Below, piece by piece: positions 15,016 through 26,200 of a stretch of 42,269 bases of DNA. Numbering within the stretch: position 1 is the first letter of the stretch; every line of letters begins with the position of its first letter. The notes under the pieces are model-generated. The model was not told the DNA's origin, searched no databases, and worked only from the letters and a program-made list of their open reading frames with translations. The stretch covers positions 43,501-85,769 of the forward strand of contig NZ_DFUE01000084.1 of NCBI RefSeq assembly GCF_002379585.1. Direction: 5' to 3'. This stretch comes from Pseudomonas sp. UBA4194. GTDB taxonomy: Bacteria; Pseudomonadota; Gammaproteobacteria; Pseudomonadales; Pseudomonadaceae. The position numbers and the translations under genes are program-made.

Positions 15016-16158
15016 TCACCGCAATACGCCAACCATCCCCGCCAACACACTCAACACATCCTTGCCCAGCCGCGCCGAGCGCTTGCCGTTCCAACCCGTG
15101 TGCGGATCAGGTGCGTCGTCGTGGTCCTTGAACGGCATCTCCAGCGTCAGCGCCAAACAATCGAATTTCTCGCCCACCGAGTTGCACGCCAAAGTCATGT
15201 TTGCCTGGCCGGGCTCGTCACGCAGGTAGCCATGCACCGCCTGGAAGTCAGGCGTCTGCGCGCACAACGCCTGGCGGAACTGCTGCTCCAGGTCTGCGAT
15301 CCGCGGCGTATAACCCGGATTACCCTCGCAGGCCGCCGTAAACACGTGAGGGATCTCTTCGTCACCGTGCACGTCGATGAACAGATCCACACCGTACTTA
15401 TCCATCTGCTGCTGCACGAAGAACACTTCGGGTGTGTACTCCGCACTGGAATCCTGCCAGGCCCGGTTGAGATCCTTGCCTTTGGCGTTGGTGCGCAGAT
15501 GACCGCGAAAGGCGCCATCGGGGTTCATGTTGGGTACCAGATACAGGTCGGCCTGCTCAAGCAACGCTTGCATTTGCTCATCGTTGCCCTGCAAGCGCTC
15601 GATCACGCCCTCCATGAACCATTCAGCCATGTGTTCGCCCGGATGTTGCTGGGCGATCATCCACAACTTGCGCTTGCCCGGTGCGCCGTCGCCTTTGCGC
15701 AACAGTGGGATTTCACGACCATCGCAGCTCTTGCCCACCGCCACCAACTGCAACCCGGCGTCGTTCAGCCCGCGGATCACCAGGGCCTCGTGGCGCTCAC
15801 GACTGTAGGGTTCGAAATAGGCGAACCAGGCCTGGGGTTGCTCGACGGTGAGGCTGAACGTCAGCCCCTGTCCGTCGAAGCGTGACGGCACTCGGAACCA
15901 GTGTTGCCGATCGTAGGAGGCCACCGCGTGATAACCGTCCCACGCGCGCGGGTAGGAAGACTGTGAGGCGTTACCCAGATGAAACCCATAGGACTGTCCC
16001 GGCTCCAGGTTCTGGGCCTGGAAGTGGAACCACTGGAAATGCGCGCTTTGGGTGTCGGGTCGGATTGCCAGACGCACATGGGAGGCGTCGCTGGCGTCGA
16101 TGACTTCGATGTTGCCGCTGTCGAAATCGGCAGTGATCAGGGGAGCGGAGCGAGGCAC
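15016..16158 (-). CDS. M14 family zinc carboxypeptidase, cytosolic carboxypeptidase (CCP)-like
   Basis: A 380-residue peptidase. An N-terminal beta-sandwich domain (about 1-125, SGNIEVIDASDASHVRLAI...YFEPYSRERH) is typical of the cytosolic carboxypeptidase subfamily, followed by an M14 catalytic domain. Zinc ligands are His172 and Glu175 (QQHPGEHMAEW) and His264 (IDVHGDEE). Substrate-binding residues lie in KDLNRAW (Asn231, Arg232), and the catalytic glutamate is Glu340 in LTLEMPFKD. A related P. aeruginosa CCP has been structurally studied; its physiological substrate is not settled to my knowledge. No signal peptide is present. The start is GTG at 16158: AGGA lies eight bases upstream, and upstream residues in frame are basic, cysteine-rich and unlike protein. 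Confidence 0.88.
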   Translation of the reverse strand: MPRSAPLITADFDSGNIEVIDASDASHVRLAIRPDTQSAHFQWFHFQAQNLEPGQSYGFHLGNASQSSYPRAWDGYHAVASYDRQHWFRVPSRFDGQGLTFSLTVEQPQAWFAYFEPYSRERHEALVIRGLNDAGLQLVAVGKSCDGREIPLLRKGDGAPGKRKLWMIAQQHPGEHMAEWFMEGVIERLQGNDEQMQALLEQADLYLVPNMNPDGAFRGHLRTNAKGKDLNRAWQDSSAEYTPEVFFVQQQMDKYGVDLFIDVHGDEEIPHVFTAACEGNPGYTPRIADLEQQFRQALCAQTPDFQAVHGYLRDEPGQANMTLACNSVGEKFDCLALTLEMPFKDHDDAPDPHTGWNGKRSARLGKDVLSVLAGMVGVLR

Positions 16159-16210
16159 GGTAGGAGTCCTGTATCTGTTTCTTGTGGGATTCACTTTACA
16201 CCGAACCGCT

Positions 16211-16266
16211 TGCGCACAGCAGGCCTGACGGGATGCACCCGGCATCGCGCAGCAGGCCTGTGCGCA
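16211..16266 (-). terminator. Nested inverted repeat downstream of the hemerythrin gene
   Basis: TGCGCACAG (16211-16219) and CTGTGCGCA (16258-16266) are perfect 9-base inverted arms. Inside is a second hairpin, GATGC (16232-16236) and GCATC (16242-16246). It follows the hemerythrin gene stop (16286) in the direction of transcription and precedes the carboxypeptidase gene. No T-run is visible, so intrinsic termination is uncertain. Confidence 0.45.
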
Positions 16267-16285
16267 GTGGGCGAGGGCGAGGCGG

Positions 16286-16729
16286 TCACTCCTCGGCCAG
16301 CTGTACCTCATACTCTTTCTGGTAGCCGCCAGCCAGGCTGGTCTTCTGCTTCTCACTGAGCAGCTTGCCGGCCACCTGGAAGAACTTGTGTTCCTCTTCC
16401 TTCAGGTGATGGTGAACCTTCTCGGACAGCTTGCGAGCGGTGGCCAACCACGCCGGGCTGGACATGTCGGTCTGATCGAGGGTCTCCATCAACTCGTCCA
16501 TCTCGTGGTGCTCGGAGATCGCGTGACGGCTCGCATCCACACCGTTGTCGTGCTCCATCAACGGTACGTAGAAAAACCGTTCCTCAGCTGTCTCGTGGGC
16601 ATGCAGCTCTGCCTTGAGCTGTTGATAAGCCTCGGCGCGAGCTTCGCTTTGACCATGAGTCTGGATCAATGCCATGGCGTAAGTACGTTGTCTTTCATGG
16701 CTTTCGCGCAGTGCTTCGAAAATATTCAT
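16286..16729 (-). CDS. Hemerythrin HHE-domain protein
   Basis: A 147-residue four-helix-bundle protein predicted to bind a non-haem di-iron site, with roles in O2, NO or iron handling. Candidate ligands are His11, the His43/His45 and Glu49 cluster (HAHETAEE), His74/His75 (SEHHEMDEL), and the His107/His108-Glu112-His114 region (HHHLKEEEHKFF). The start ATG at 16729 has an excellent GGAGG six bases upstream; a longer in-frame start at 16771 has none. It stands alone, divergent from the adhesin gene across a 486-base gap. The exact ligand set and function are inferred from the family. Confidence 0.9.
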   Translation of the reverse strand: MNIFEALRESHERQRTYAMALIQTHGQSEARAEAYQQLKAELHAHETAEERFFYVPLMEHDNGVDASRHAISEHHEMDELMETLDQTDMSSPAWLATARKLSEKVHHHLKEEEHKFFQVAGKLLSEKQKTSLAGGYQKEYEVQLAEE

Positions 16730-16928
16730 CAAGAGCCTCCGTTGCGTTATTGCCAGTGGGGTTACCTGCACTAGACCCAGGGTTTTCTGGGTGGTTCATC
16801 TGGATTTCGCTACGCCGACACGCCGGCTTGGGCCGGCTGCAGAGCAAACTTGCTGCCATTCGATGGTTTTCCGCCAATTGTTATAAATCGTCAGCCATTG
16901 AGCATATGACCCGTACTAGCCTGACACT

Positions 16929-17115
16929 TATGGCGTAGAGCCATAGTTTCGTTAGTCACTCTTGGCTTTTAAGAAATGCCTTTGAAAACGGTCACTTATA
17001 AGTTGAGCAAGTGTGGAATAGCTAAAAACGTCAGAATTCAAGCGCGGCGGGTAGTGTCGCCAGGTGAAGCGATTTAGTTCGCCCAGGCAATACGTCAGGA
17101 CACTACAGGACACTA
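16929..17115. promoter_or_regulatory. Upstream regulatory region of the giant adhesin gene
   Basis: The 486 bases between the hemerythrin gene (start 16729) and the adhesin ATG (17216) hold no gene. They include an inverted repeat TATGGC-GTAGA-GCCATA (16929-16945) and the 8-base palindrome CTTATAAG (16995-17002). A perfect tandem of CAGGACACTA occurs at 17096-17105 and 17106-17115, with an inverted TAGTGTC at 17052-17058. The GACACTA motif therefore occurs three times. These are candidate regulator sites; no -10/-35 pair is clear by eye. Confidence 0.45.
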
Positions 17116-17215
17116 AATAACAAAGATTCGAGAGTGTGGCGTTGGGCCATCAGTGCCCGGCAAAAGTTGTTGATACGGTGCGTTGCGCGTGCCGTTAAAT
17201 CTGCTAGGAGTGGGT

Positions 17216-20200
17216 ATGGACAGTATCGTTGTTGCTGCGAAGTCGGCGGAAAGCACTACAGAAATCGCCTGGGGCAATATCAAGCTGATGGATACCAGCC
17301 TGGTCAAGCTGCCGGTTCGGCCGGAGGACGTGGCCACGGTCAGTCGTTCCGGAAATAACCTGATCGTCACACTCAAGTCTGGCGAGCAGATAACGATTGG
17401 TGATTTCTTCGTAGTCGACGCCACCGGAGCCCAGAGCGAACTGGTTCTGGAAGGCGACAACGGAATGCTGTGGCAGGCCAATTACGGCGAGCCCTTTACC
17501 GGCTTCACCTTCACCGAGTTGTCGGCGGCCGATGAGTTGCTGCTGGCCGGCGCTGTAGCGGGGACCGCAATGCCGGGATGGATGCTGGCAGCGCTGGGCC
17601 TGGTGGGCATTGGCGCCGGCGCGGCGGCAGCAGGCGGTGGCGGTGGGGGCGGTGGTGGCGGTGGTGCGCCGGCGCCGGTGCCTCCAGTGGACACGACGGC
17701 GCCTGATGCGCCCACCGGGCTGCAGTTCGCCGCCGATGGCAGCAGCGTTTCCGGCCGTGCCGAAAGCAACGGTACGGTCACCGTGCGCGATGCTCAAGGC
17801 AATGTCGTCGGTACCGGCATCGTGGATGCGAACGGCAACTTCCAGATCATTTTCCCTGCGCCTCAGGCCAACGGCGAAACGTTGCAGGTAACGGTCACCG
17901 ATCCTGCGGGCAACGTTTCAGCGCCTATCACCGTTACCGCACCGGACGTCACCGCACCTGTGGCGCCCGGCGGGCTGGTCGTGAGCGCGGATGGCAGCAC
18001 ACTCACCGGGAGCGGTGAGCCGGGAGCCACCGTGGTGATCAAGAACGCTGCCGGGACAACTGTCGGCTCGGCCGTGGTCGCACCCGACGGTACCTTCACC
18101 GTGACCCTGGCCCCGCCTCAGGCCAATGGTGAAGGCTTGAGCGTGACCCAGACAGACGCCGCCGGAAACGAGTCAACGTCGGTAGCCATCACCGCTCCGG
18201 ATATCACCGCCCCAGGCGCCCCTGCGAATCTGGGCATCAGTGCCGATGGCACGACGCTTACCGGCACTGGCGAGCCAGGCGCCACGGTGGTCATCGCCAA
18301 TGCCGCAGGGGCCGTGCTGGGCAGCGCGGTCGTCGGCGCGGACGGCACCTTCAGCCTCACCTTGAATCCTGCACAAATCAACGGCGAGAACTTGGTCGCC
18401 ACCCAGACTGACCCGGCTGGCAATCTTTCACCCGCCGCCACCGTTACCGCCCCTGATCTGACCCCTGACAACACTGCACCAGATGCACCGTCGGCGCTGC
18501 TGGTCAGCGCCAACGGCGCGATCCTGACCGGTAAAGGTGAGGTCGGCGCGATCGTCAGCGTGACCAACGCCGCGGGCGTCGTGGTCGCGACCGGCACCGT
18601 CGATGCCGACGGCAATTTCCGCCTCGACCTGAGCCCTGCCCAGGCCAACGGTCAGATCCTCAGCGTCACGCTCGAGGATGCGTCAGGAAACGTCTCGCTG
18701 CCGGCAACGGTGCCGGCGCCCGACATCGAAGCGCCACCTGTACCGAGCAGTCTGTCGGTGGATACCGCCGGCCTGGTGCTGAGCGGCATCACCGAGGCGG
18801 GTGCCACTGTGGTGGTGCGTGACGCTGCCGGGGTGATTATCGGCAGCGGCACCGCCAATGCCGATGGCAGCTTCCAGATCACCTTGAACAGCCCCCAGGT
18901 CAATGGCGAAACCTTGAACGTGGTGGCCACCGACGCCGTGGGCAACGCCTCGTTGCCCGCTGAACTGGTCGTGCCTGACGTGACCCCGCCGGCACCGATC
19001 ACCGACCTGATCATCAGTGCCGATGGATTCTTTGCCGGCGGCAATGGCGAGCCTGGCAACACCGTCACCATCACCAATGCGGCAGGCGATGTGCTGGGCA
19101 GTGCACGGGTCAACGCATTCGGCCGCTTCGTGATCCGCTTTGCCGTGCGCCTGACGCCCGGTGAGGAGCTCATCGCTATCCAGACCGACGCCGCCGGCAA
19201 CCTGTCGGCGACAGTGACCGCAGTGGTACCGGACGACGTCGGGCCGGGCACGCCGGACAACCTGGTGCTGAGCAGCGACGGCTTCACCCTGACAGGTACC
19301 GGCACCGCCGCTGACACAGTGCGCGTCTACAACGCCCAGGGCACCCTGTTGGGCACTGCCACCGTCAACCCTGACGGAACGTTCTCCGTGGTGCTGGACA
19401 CCGCGCAGACCAATGGCGAAATCCTGACGGTCATTGCCACGGACTTCGACAACGAAGCTTCAGTACCCATCACCTTTACCGCACCCGACAGTACCGCTCC
19501 TGCCGCGGTGGCCAACGTGGCGGTGAATGCCAATGGCACAGCGGTGACAGGCACGGGTGAGCCCGGTGCGACCGTCACCGTGCGCGATGCCCAGGGCAAT
19601 ATCATCGGCACGGCCACCGTCAATCAGGCCGGCAACTTTGCCGTGACCATCAATCCTGCACAGGCCGACGGCCAACTGTTGAGCGTGACGCAAACCGACG
19701 CCTCCGGGAACGTTTCTCCGCCGGTGGACACGCAGGCGCCCGATGTAACCCCGGGTGCCGACCTGAGCAATGTACTCATCAGTGCCGACGGTACCGTGGT
19801 CAGCGGTCGTGGCCAGCCGGGCGATACCGTGACGGTGAGGGGCTCAGGCGGGGCCGTGCTGGCCAGCGGCGTGGTGAACAGCGACGGCAGCTTCAACCTG
19901 ACCCTTGTTCCCGCACAAACCAATGGCCAGCAGTTGGCGGTGTCGCAGCAGGACGCAGCCGGCAATGCCTCCCCTGTTGCCAACCTCACCGCGCCCGACC
20001 TTGATGCGCCTGCGACCCCTTCCGGCCTGACGCTCGATGGCGGCGGCATCGTTCTCTCCGGCGTGGGCGAGGCGGGCACCACGGTAACCGTCAAGGATGC
20101 TGCTGGTACCGTGCTGGGCACGGCGGTGGTAGCGGCCGATGGCACCTTCCAGGTGAGTCTGAGTTCGGCACAGGCCAATGGTCAGGTACTGACGGTGAGC

Positions 20201-23200
20201 GCGGCCGACGCCGCTGGCAATATCTCGGCTTCGGCCAACTTGCAGGCAGCCGACACCACAGCGCCGCTGGCGGTGAGCAATCTTCAGGTCAGTGCTGACG
20301 GCGTGACCCTTACCGGGCAAGGCGAGCCGGGCGCCACGGTGGCGATCACCAATGCGGTGGGCGCTGTCATCGGCACCGCGACCGTGGGCGCCAACGGCAG
20401 CTTCAGCGTGACGTTGAGCCCCGCCGCGGTCGAAGGGGACGTTCTCAGCGCAGTACAGACCGACGCGGCCGGCAACCCATCGCTGCCTGCCACGATCACT
20501 GCGCCCGACGCCGATGGCCCAGGCACTCCGGGCAATCTGGCGGTCAGTAACGATGGCTTGCAGCTGACCGGTACCGGCACCGCCGGCAACACCGTCAATG
20601 TCTATGATGCGCAGGGTACGCTGCTGGGTACCGGCACCATCGCGGCCAATGGCAGCTTCACCGTTGCGTTGAGCCCGGCGCAGAACGACGGTCAAGTGCT
20701 GGACGTGATCGCCACGGATGGTGCTGGGGAGAATTCGGTGCCGGTGGAAATCACCGCGCCCGACTCGACGGCGCCCGATGCGCTGACCAACCTCGCCATC
20801 AGCAACAACGGTACGGTGGTCACCGGTAATGGTGAAGCAGGCGACAGCGTAACCGTGCGCGGACCGGGCGGTACTGTGATCGGCACCGGCACGGTATCGG
20901 CCGATGGCAGCTTCAGCATCACCTTGACCAGTGCACAGACCAATGCGCAGCTGTTGCAGGTCACGCAAACCGATGCGGCCGGTAACATCTCCACACCAGC
21001 GGCTGTCACTGCGCCCGACCTGACCCCACCTGCAGCTGTCACGCAGGTGAGTGTCAGCAACGATGGCTTGACGGTGACAGGCCAGGGTGAAGCCGGTGCC
21101 ACGGTCACCGTGACCGGCCCCAATGGTGCGGTACTCGGTACCGCGACCGTTGGCGCCGATGGCCTGTTCAGCGTCGGCCTGGCTGCCGCGCAGACCAATG
21201 GCCAGAATCTCGGCCTGGTGCAGGCTGATGCCGCAGGCAATCGATCCCCGGTGGTCACCACACCGGCGCCTGACACGGACATTCCGGCCGCGCCTTCGGG
21301 CCTGTTGCTCAATGCCACCGGCACCGTGTTGAACGGCATCGGCGAGGCGGGCGCCACCGTGCGGGTACTGGCGGCCGATGGCTCGACACTGGGCACCGCG
21401 ACCGTAGCAGCCAACGGCACCTTCCAGGTCACCCTGAACCCAGCACAGACCAACGGCCAACTGCTGGAAGTCACCCAGACCGATGCCGTCGGTCATGTGT
21501 CCGTGCCTACCCCCATCACCGCCGGCGATACCACAGCCCCGGCCGCACCGACCGGCGTCGTGCTGAGCCGCGATGGCTTGACCGTTACCGGGTCAGGTGA
21601 GGCCGGCGCCACAGTCACTGTGCGCAGTGCCAACGGGCTTCCACTCGGCACCGCCGTAGTGGCCAGCGATGGCAGCTTCAGCGTGGCCCTGAACAGTGCG
21701 CAACTCAATGGCGAGCGGCTGACCGTGGGTCAGGCCGATGCGGCCAACAATGCTTCCCCCACGGTGGCGATCACGGCGGTCGACATCACCGCGCCTGCTG
21801 CGCCTGGAGGCCTGGTACTGGATGCGAGCGGGCTGGTGCTCACCGGTACCGGCGAAGCCGGTGCCACGGTACGCATCACCAACGCGCAAGGGGCGCCGCT
21901 GGGCAGCGCAGTGGTCGGCGCCAATGGCACCTTCAGCATCACCCTGTCGGCAGCGCAGACCAATGGCGAGACCCTCAAGGCCATCGCTACGGACGCAGCC
22001 AACAACAGTTCGCTGGCAACCACTTTGGTGGCGAACGACACCACCGCTCCCGGGCCCGTCAGCAATCTGCTGATCAGTCCGGACGGCCTGACCTTGTCCG
22101 GCAACGGCGAGGCGGGCGCCAGCGTGCGGGTGACCGCCGCCAACGGCGATCTCATCGGTACCGGCAGCGTCACTGCCAATGGCACGTTCGTGATCACCCT
22201 GACCCGTCCGGCCGTGCAGAGCGATGTGCTCAGCGTTATCGAAACCGACGCCGCCGGCAATCCGTCGACACCCACTGCGGTCAACGGCCCCGATGGCACC
22301 GAGCCCAGTTCGCCGAGCAATCTGGCTATCACCCTCGATGGCCTGACCCTGACCGGCAGCGCCGTGGTCGGCAATACCGTCACCGTGACCAACGCTCAGG
22401 GCACCGTGCTGGGCACCGCTGTCGTGGGTGCGTCCGGCACCTTCACCGTCAATTTGAACAGCGCTCAGCACAACGGCGAGCTGCTGACCGTACAGGCCAG
22501 CGATGGCACCCGTGTATCGGTGCCCAGCCTGTTGACCGCCAGCGACGACACCCCGCCGGCAATCCTGGACAACCTGGCGCTCAGCGCCAATGGCAGCACG
22601 TTGATCGGCACCGGGGAAGTGGGGGCGACCGTCAATGTGCGTGTGCTCGGCCAGGTGGTCGGCACCGGCACCGTCGGCGCCGATGGTACCTTCAGCATCA
22701 CCTTCACCCCGGCGCTGAACAATGCCCAGGTGCTCACTGCGACGCAAACCGATGCGGCCGGTAACATTTCCGCTGGCGTCACCGTCAATGCGCCCGACCT
22801 GATCGCTCCCGATGCGCCCTCTGGGCTGACCCTGAACGCGCTTGGTACGCTATTGGGCGGCCAGGGCGAAGCAGGAGCCAGCATCAGCGTGCGCAATGCC
22901 CAAGGGGCAATCGTGGGCACTGGAACCGTGGGTGCCGACGGCACCTTCCAGGTCACCCTGAGCCCTGGGCAACTGACCGGCACCACCCTGCTCGTGACAT
23001 TGACCGATGCGGCGGGCAATACGTCGGTTCCGGGGTCATTGCCGGTGCTCGATGTGACGGCCCCGGACCCAGTCACCGCACTGGTGCTCAACGTCGCCGG
23101 TACGACATTGACCGGTAAAGGCGAAGTGGGCGCAACCGTGAGCGTGGTCAATGCCAGTGGTACGGTACTGGGCACGGCGGTGGTCGGCGCCAATGGCAGC

Positions 23201-26200
23201 TTTACCGTGACCCTCAGCCCGGCTCAGGCCAACGGCCAGTTGCTCGATGTACTGCAAGCCGACGTCGCCGGCAATGTCTCCAGCCCAGTGGCGGTCACCG
23301 CCAGCGACATCACCGCGCCGACTGCGTTGGCCGGTGTGGCCATCAGCGCCAACGGCAGCGTGGTGACCGGCTCGGGTGAGGCCGGGGCGACCGTGCGTGT
23401 GTTGGGCAGCGGCGGTGCGGTGCTGGGCACTGCTGTGGTCGATGCCAACGGGCAGTTCTCGGTGCCCTTGAGCTCGCCGCAGATCAACCTGCAGTTGCTG
23501 ACCGTGACCCAGACAGATGCGGCGGGCAACGCCTCGGCCAACGTGACCCTGGTGGCGCCCGACCTGCAAGCCCCGGCTGCGCCGACCGATGTGGCGCTGA
23601 CCCCGCAAGGCTCGGCGGTCATCGGCAAGGCCGAGGCTGGCACGACGGTCACTGTCATCGTCAGCGATGCCCAGGGCAATGTGCTGGGCACCGCGACCGT
23701 GGCTGCCAATGGTACCTTCCAGGTCAATCTGAGCACGCCGCAAACCAACGGTCAGACCTTGCTGGTGACCTCCACCGATGCGGCCGGCAACGTGTCCACC
23801 ACGACCACCGTTATCGCCGCCGACACCACACCACCCAATCCTGCCGTTCAATTGGCCGTCAGCCCTGATGGTGTCTTGCTGTCGGGCAAGGGTGAGGTGG
23901 GTGCCACCGTGACTGTGCTGGGCCCGCTCGGTACGCCGATCGGCAGCGCTGTGGTAGGCGCCAATGGCAGTTTCATTGTGACCCTGACCCCACCCGCGAC
24001 TCAGGGCGCCACGCTGAGCGTGACCCTGACCGATGCGGCCGGCAACGTTTCGCCAGGCGCCAGCGTGGTGGCACCCGATGCCAACGGGCCGGATCAGCCC
24101 ACCGCACTGCAATTGAGTGTCGATGGCCTGACCCTGACCGGCATCGCCGATATCGGCAATACGGTAACGGTGCGCAGTGGCCAGGGGCTTGTGCTCGGCA
24201 CAGCCACGGTAGGCCCGGACGGCACGTTCCAGATCACCCTCAGCGCCGCGCAAACCAATGGTCAGGTGCTTGAGGTGGTGGCCAGCAATGGTGTCATCAA
24301 CTCAATACCAGGTACCGTCACCGCCATCGACTCGACCGCTCCGGCGCTGACCAACGTTGCCATCAGCAGCGATGGCACCGTGGTCACCGGTACCGGCGAA
24401 GCCGGCGCGCGGGTGACCGTACTCGACGCGGCGGGCAATCCGATCGGTACCGTTGTGGTCGGTATCACCGGTGCGTTCACCGTGGTGCTGACCACGCCGC
24501 AACTCAACGCGCAGTTGCTCCAGGTGACCCAGAGCGATCCGGCGGGCAACAGTTCCACGCCCGCCGCCGTCACCGCGCCGGATCTCACTGCGCCGGCGTC
24601 GATCACCAATCAGTTGGTCAGCAACAACGGCCTGACCCTGACCGGTAACGGTGAGGCCGGCGCGACCGTGACCGTACTGGGCAGCGATGGCCAGCCGCTC
24701 GGCACGGCAGTGGTCGGCAGCAACGGTGCGTTCAGCGTGACCTTGAGCAGCGCGCAAACCAACGGTCAAACCCTGACCTTGAGCCAGAGCGATGTGGCCG
24801 GTAACAAATCGCCGAGTGTCAGTGCGCTGGCGCCGGACACCGAAGTTCCCGCCGCGCCAACCGCCTTGGTTCTGAATCCCGGCGGCACGCTGCTGACCGG
24901 CCAGGGCGAGGCCGGGGCCATCGTGCATGTCCTCAACGCCAATGGGGTGGAAATCGGCACGGCTACCGTCGGCGCCAATGGTCGCTTCGAGGTCACCTTG
25001 CCGGCGCAGACAGCCGGGCAGCCGTTGACGGTCAACCAGAGCGACGCGGCTGGCAATACATCACCTTCGACACCGATCACGGCTCCGGACACCACTGCAC
25101 CGCTGGCCTTGACCAACGTCGGCTTGAGCAACGACGGACTGACCGTCAGCGGTCGCGGTGAAGTGGGCGCCACAGTTACCGTGCGCAGCGCTGCTGGGGT
25201 TGCCCTGGGCACCGCAGTGGTGGGCACCGATGGCAGTTTCAGTGCCACCTTGAGCGCAGCGCAACTCAACGGCGAGCGTTTGAGCGTGACCCAGGCCGAT
25301 GCCTCGAACAACGTGTCGCCGGTGGTCAATGTCACGGCTGCCGACATCACTGCGCCTGACGCGCCCGGCAGCCTCAGTCTCAATCTGGCGGGTACGGTGC
25401 TGACCGGCAGTGGCGAAATCGGCGCAGCCATCCGTATCGTCGGCGCCCAAGGTACGGTGCTGGGCACTGGTACGGTGGGCTCGGATGGCTTGTTCAGCAT
25501 TCAGTTGTCGGCCCCTCAGGCCAACGGTCAGACCCTGCGGGTAACCGCTACCGATGCGGCCAACAACGTCTCTGCCCCAGCCAGTGTGCTGGCAGCGGAC
25601 ACCACGCCACCGGTAGCGGTCAGCAATCTGGTCATCAGCCCCAACGGCGCGACCCTGAGCGGTAATGGCGAAGCCGGCGCAAGCCTGCGTGTCACCGCCG
25701 CCAACGGCGACCTGATCGGTACAGGCACGGTGGGCGCCGGTGGTACTTTCATCATCACCCTGACCCGTCCGGCCGTGCCGAGCGATGTGCTGACGGTGAT
25801 CGAAACCGATGCGGCCGGCAACCCCTCCTTGCCGGCCCAGGTCAACGGGCCGGACGGTACCGGTCCGGCCACGCCGGCCAATCTGGTACTCAGTGTGGAA
25901 GGCGCGGTGCTCACCGGTACCGGTACCGTGGGCAGCACCATTCAAGTGACCAACGGGCAAGGCACGCTGTTGGGCAGCGGAACGGTCAATCAGCTGGGCG
26001 TGTTCAGCATTATCCTGCAGACGCCGCAACACAACGGTGAACTGCTCACCGTTCAAGCCAGCGATGGCAACGGTCGCTTGTCGATTCCGGTGCAACTCAC
26101 AGCCGGTGACGATACGGCTCCAGCGCTTCTGGCCAATGTGGTGCTCAGCGCCAATGGCGCGGTGGTGACCGGAACCGGCGAGGCCGGCGCAACCGTGGTC

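Noticed and set aside
16991..17008. Possible FleQ-type site (GTCA...TTGAG) upstream of the adhesin gene
   Set aside because: The spacing between half-sites is longer than in the consensus I know, and the match is weak. It may just be the CTTATAAG palindrome.
17593..17660. Canonical LapG cleavage motif TAAG in the adhesin N-terminus
   Set aside because: The motif is not present. Only an AAAG next to the glycine run is seen, which is reported as a speculative alternative.
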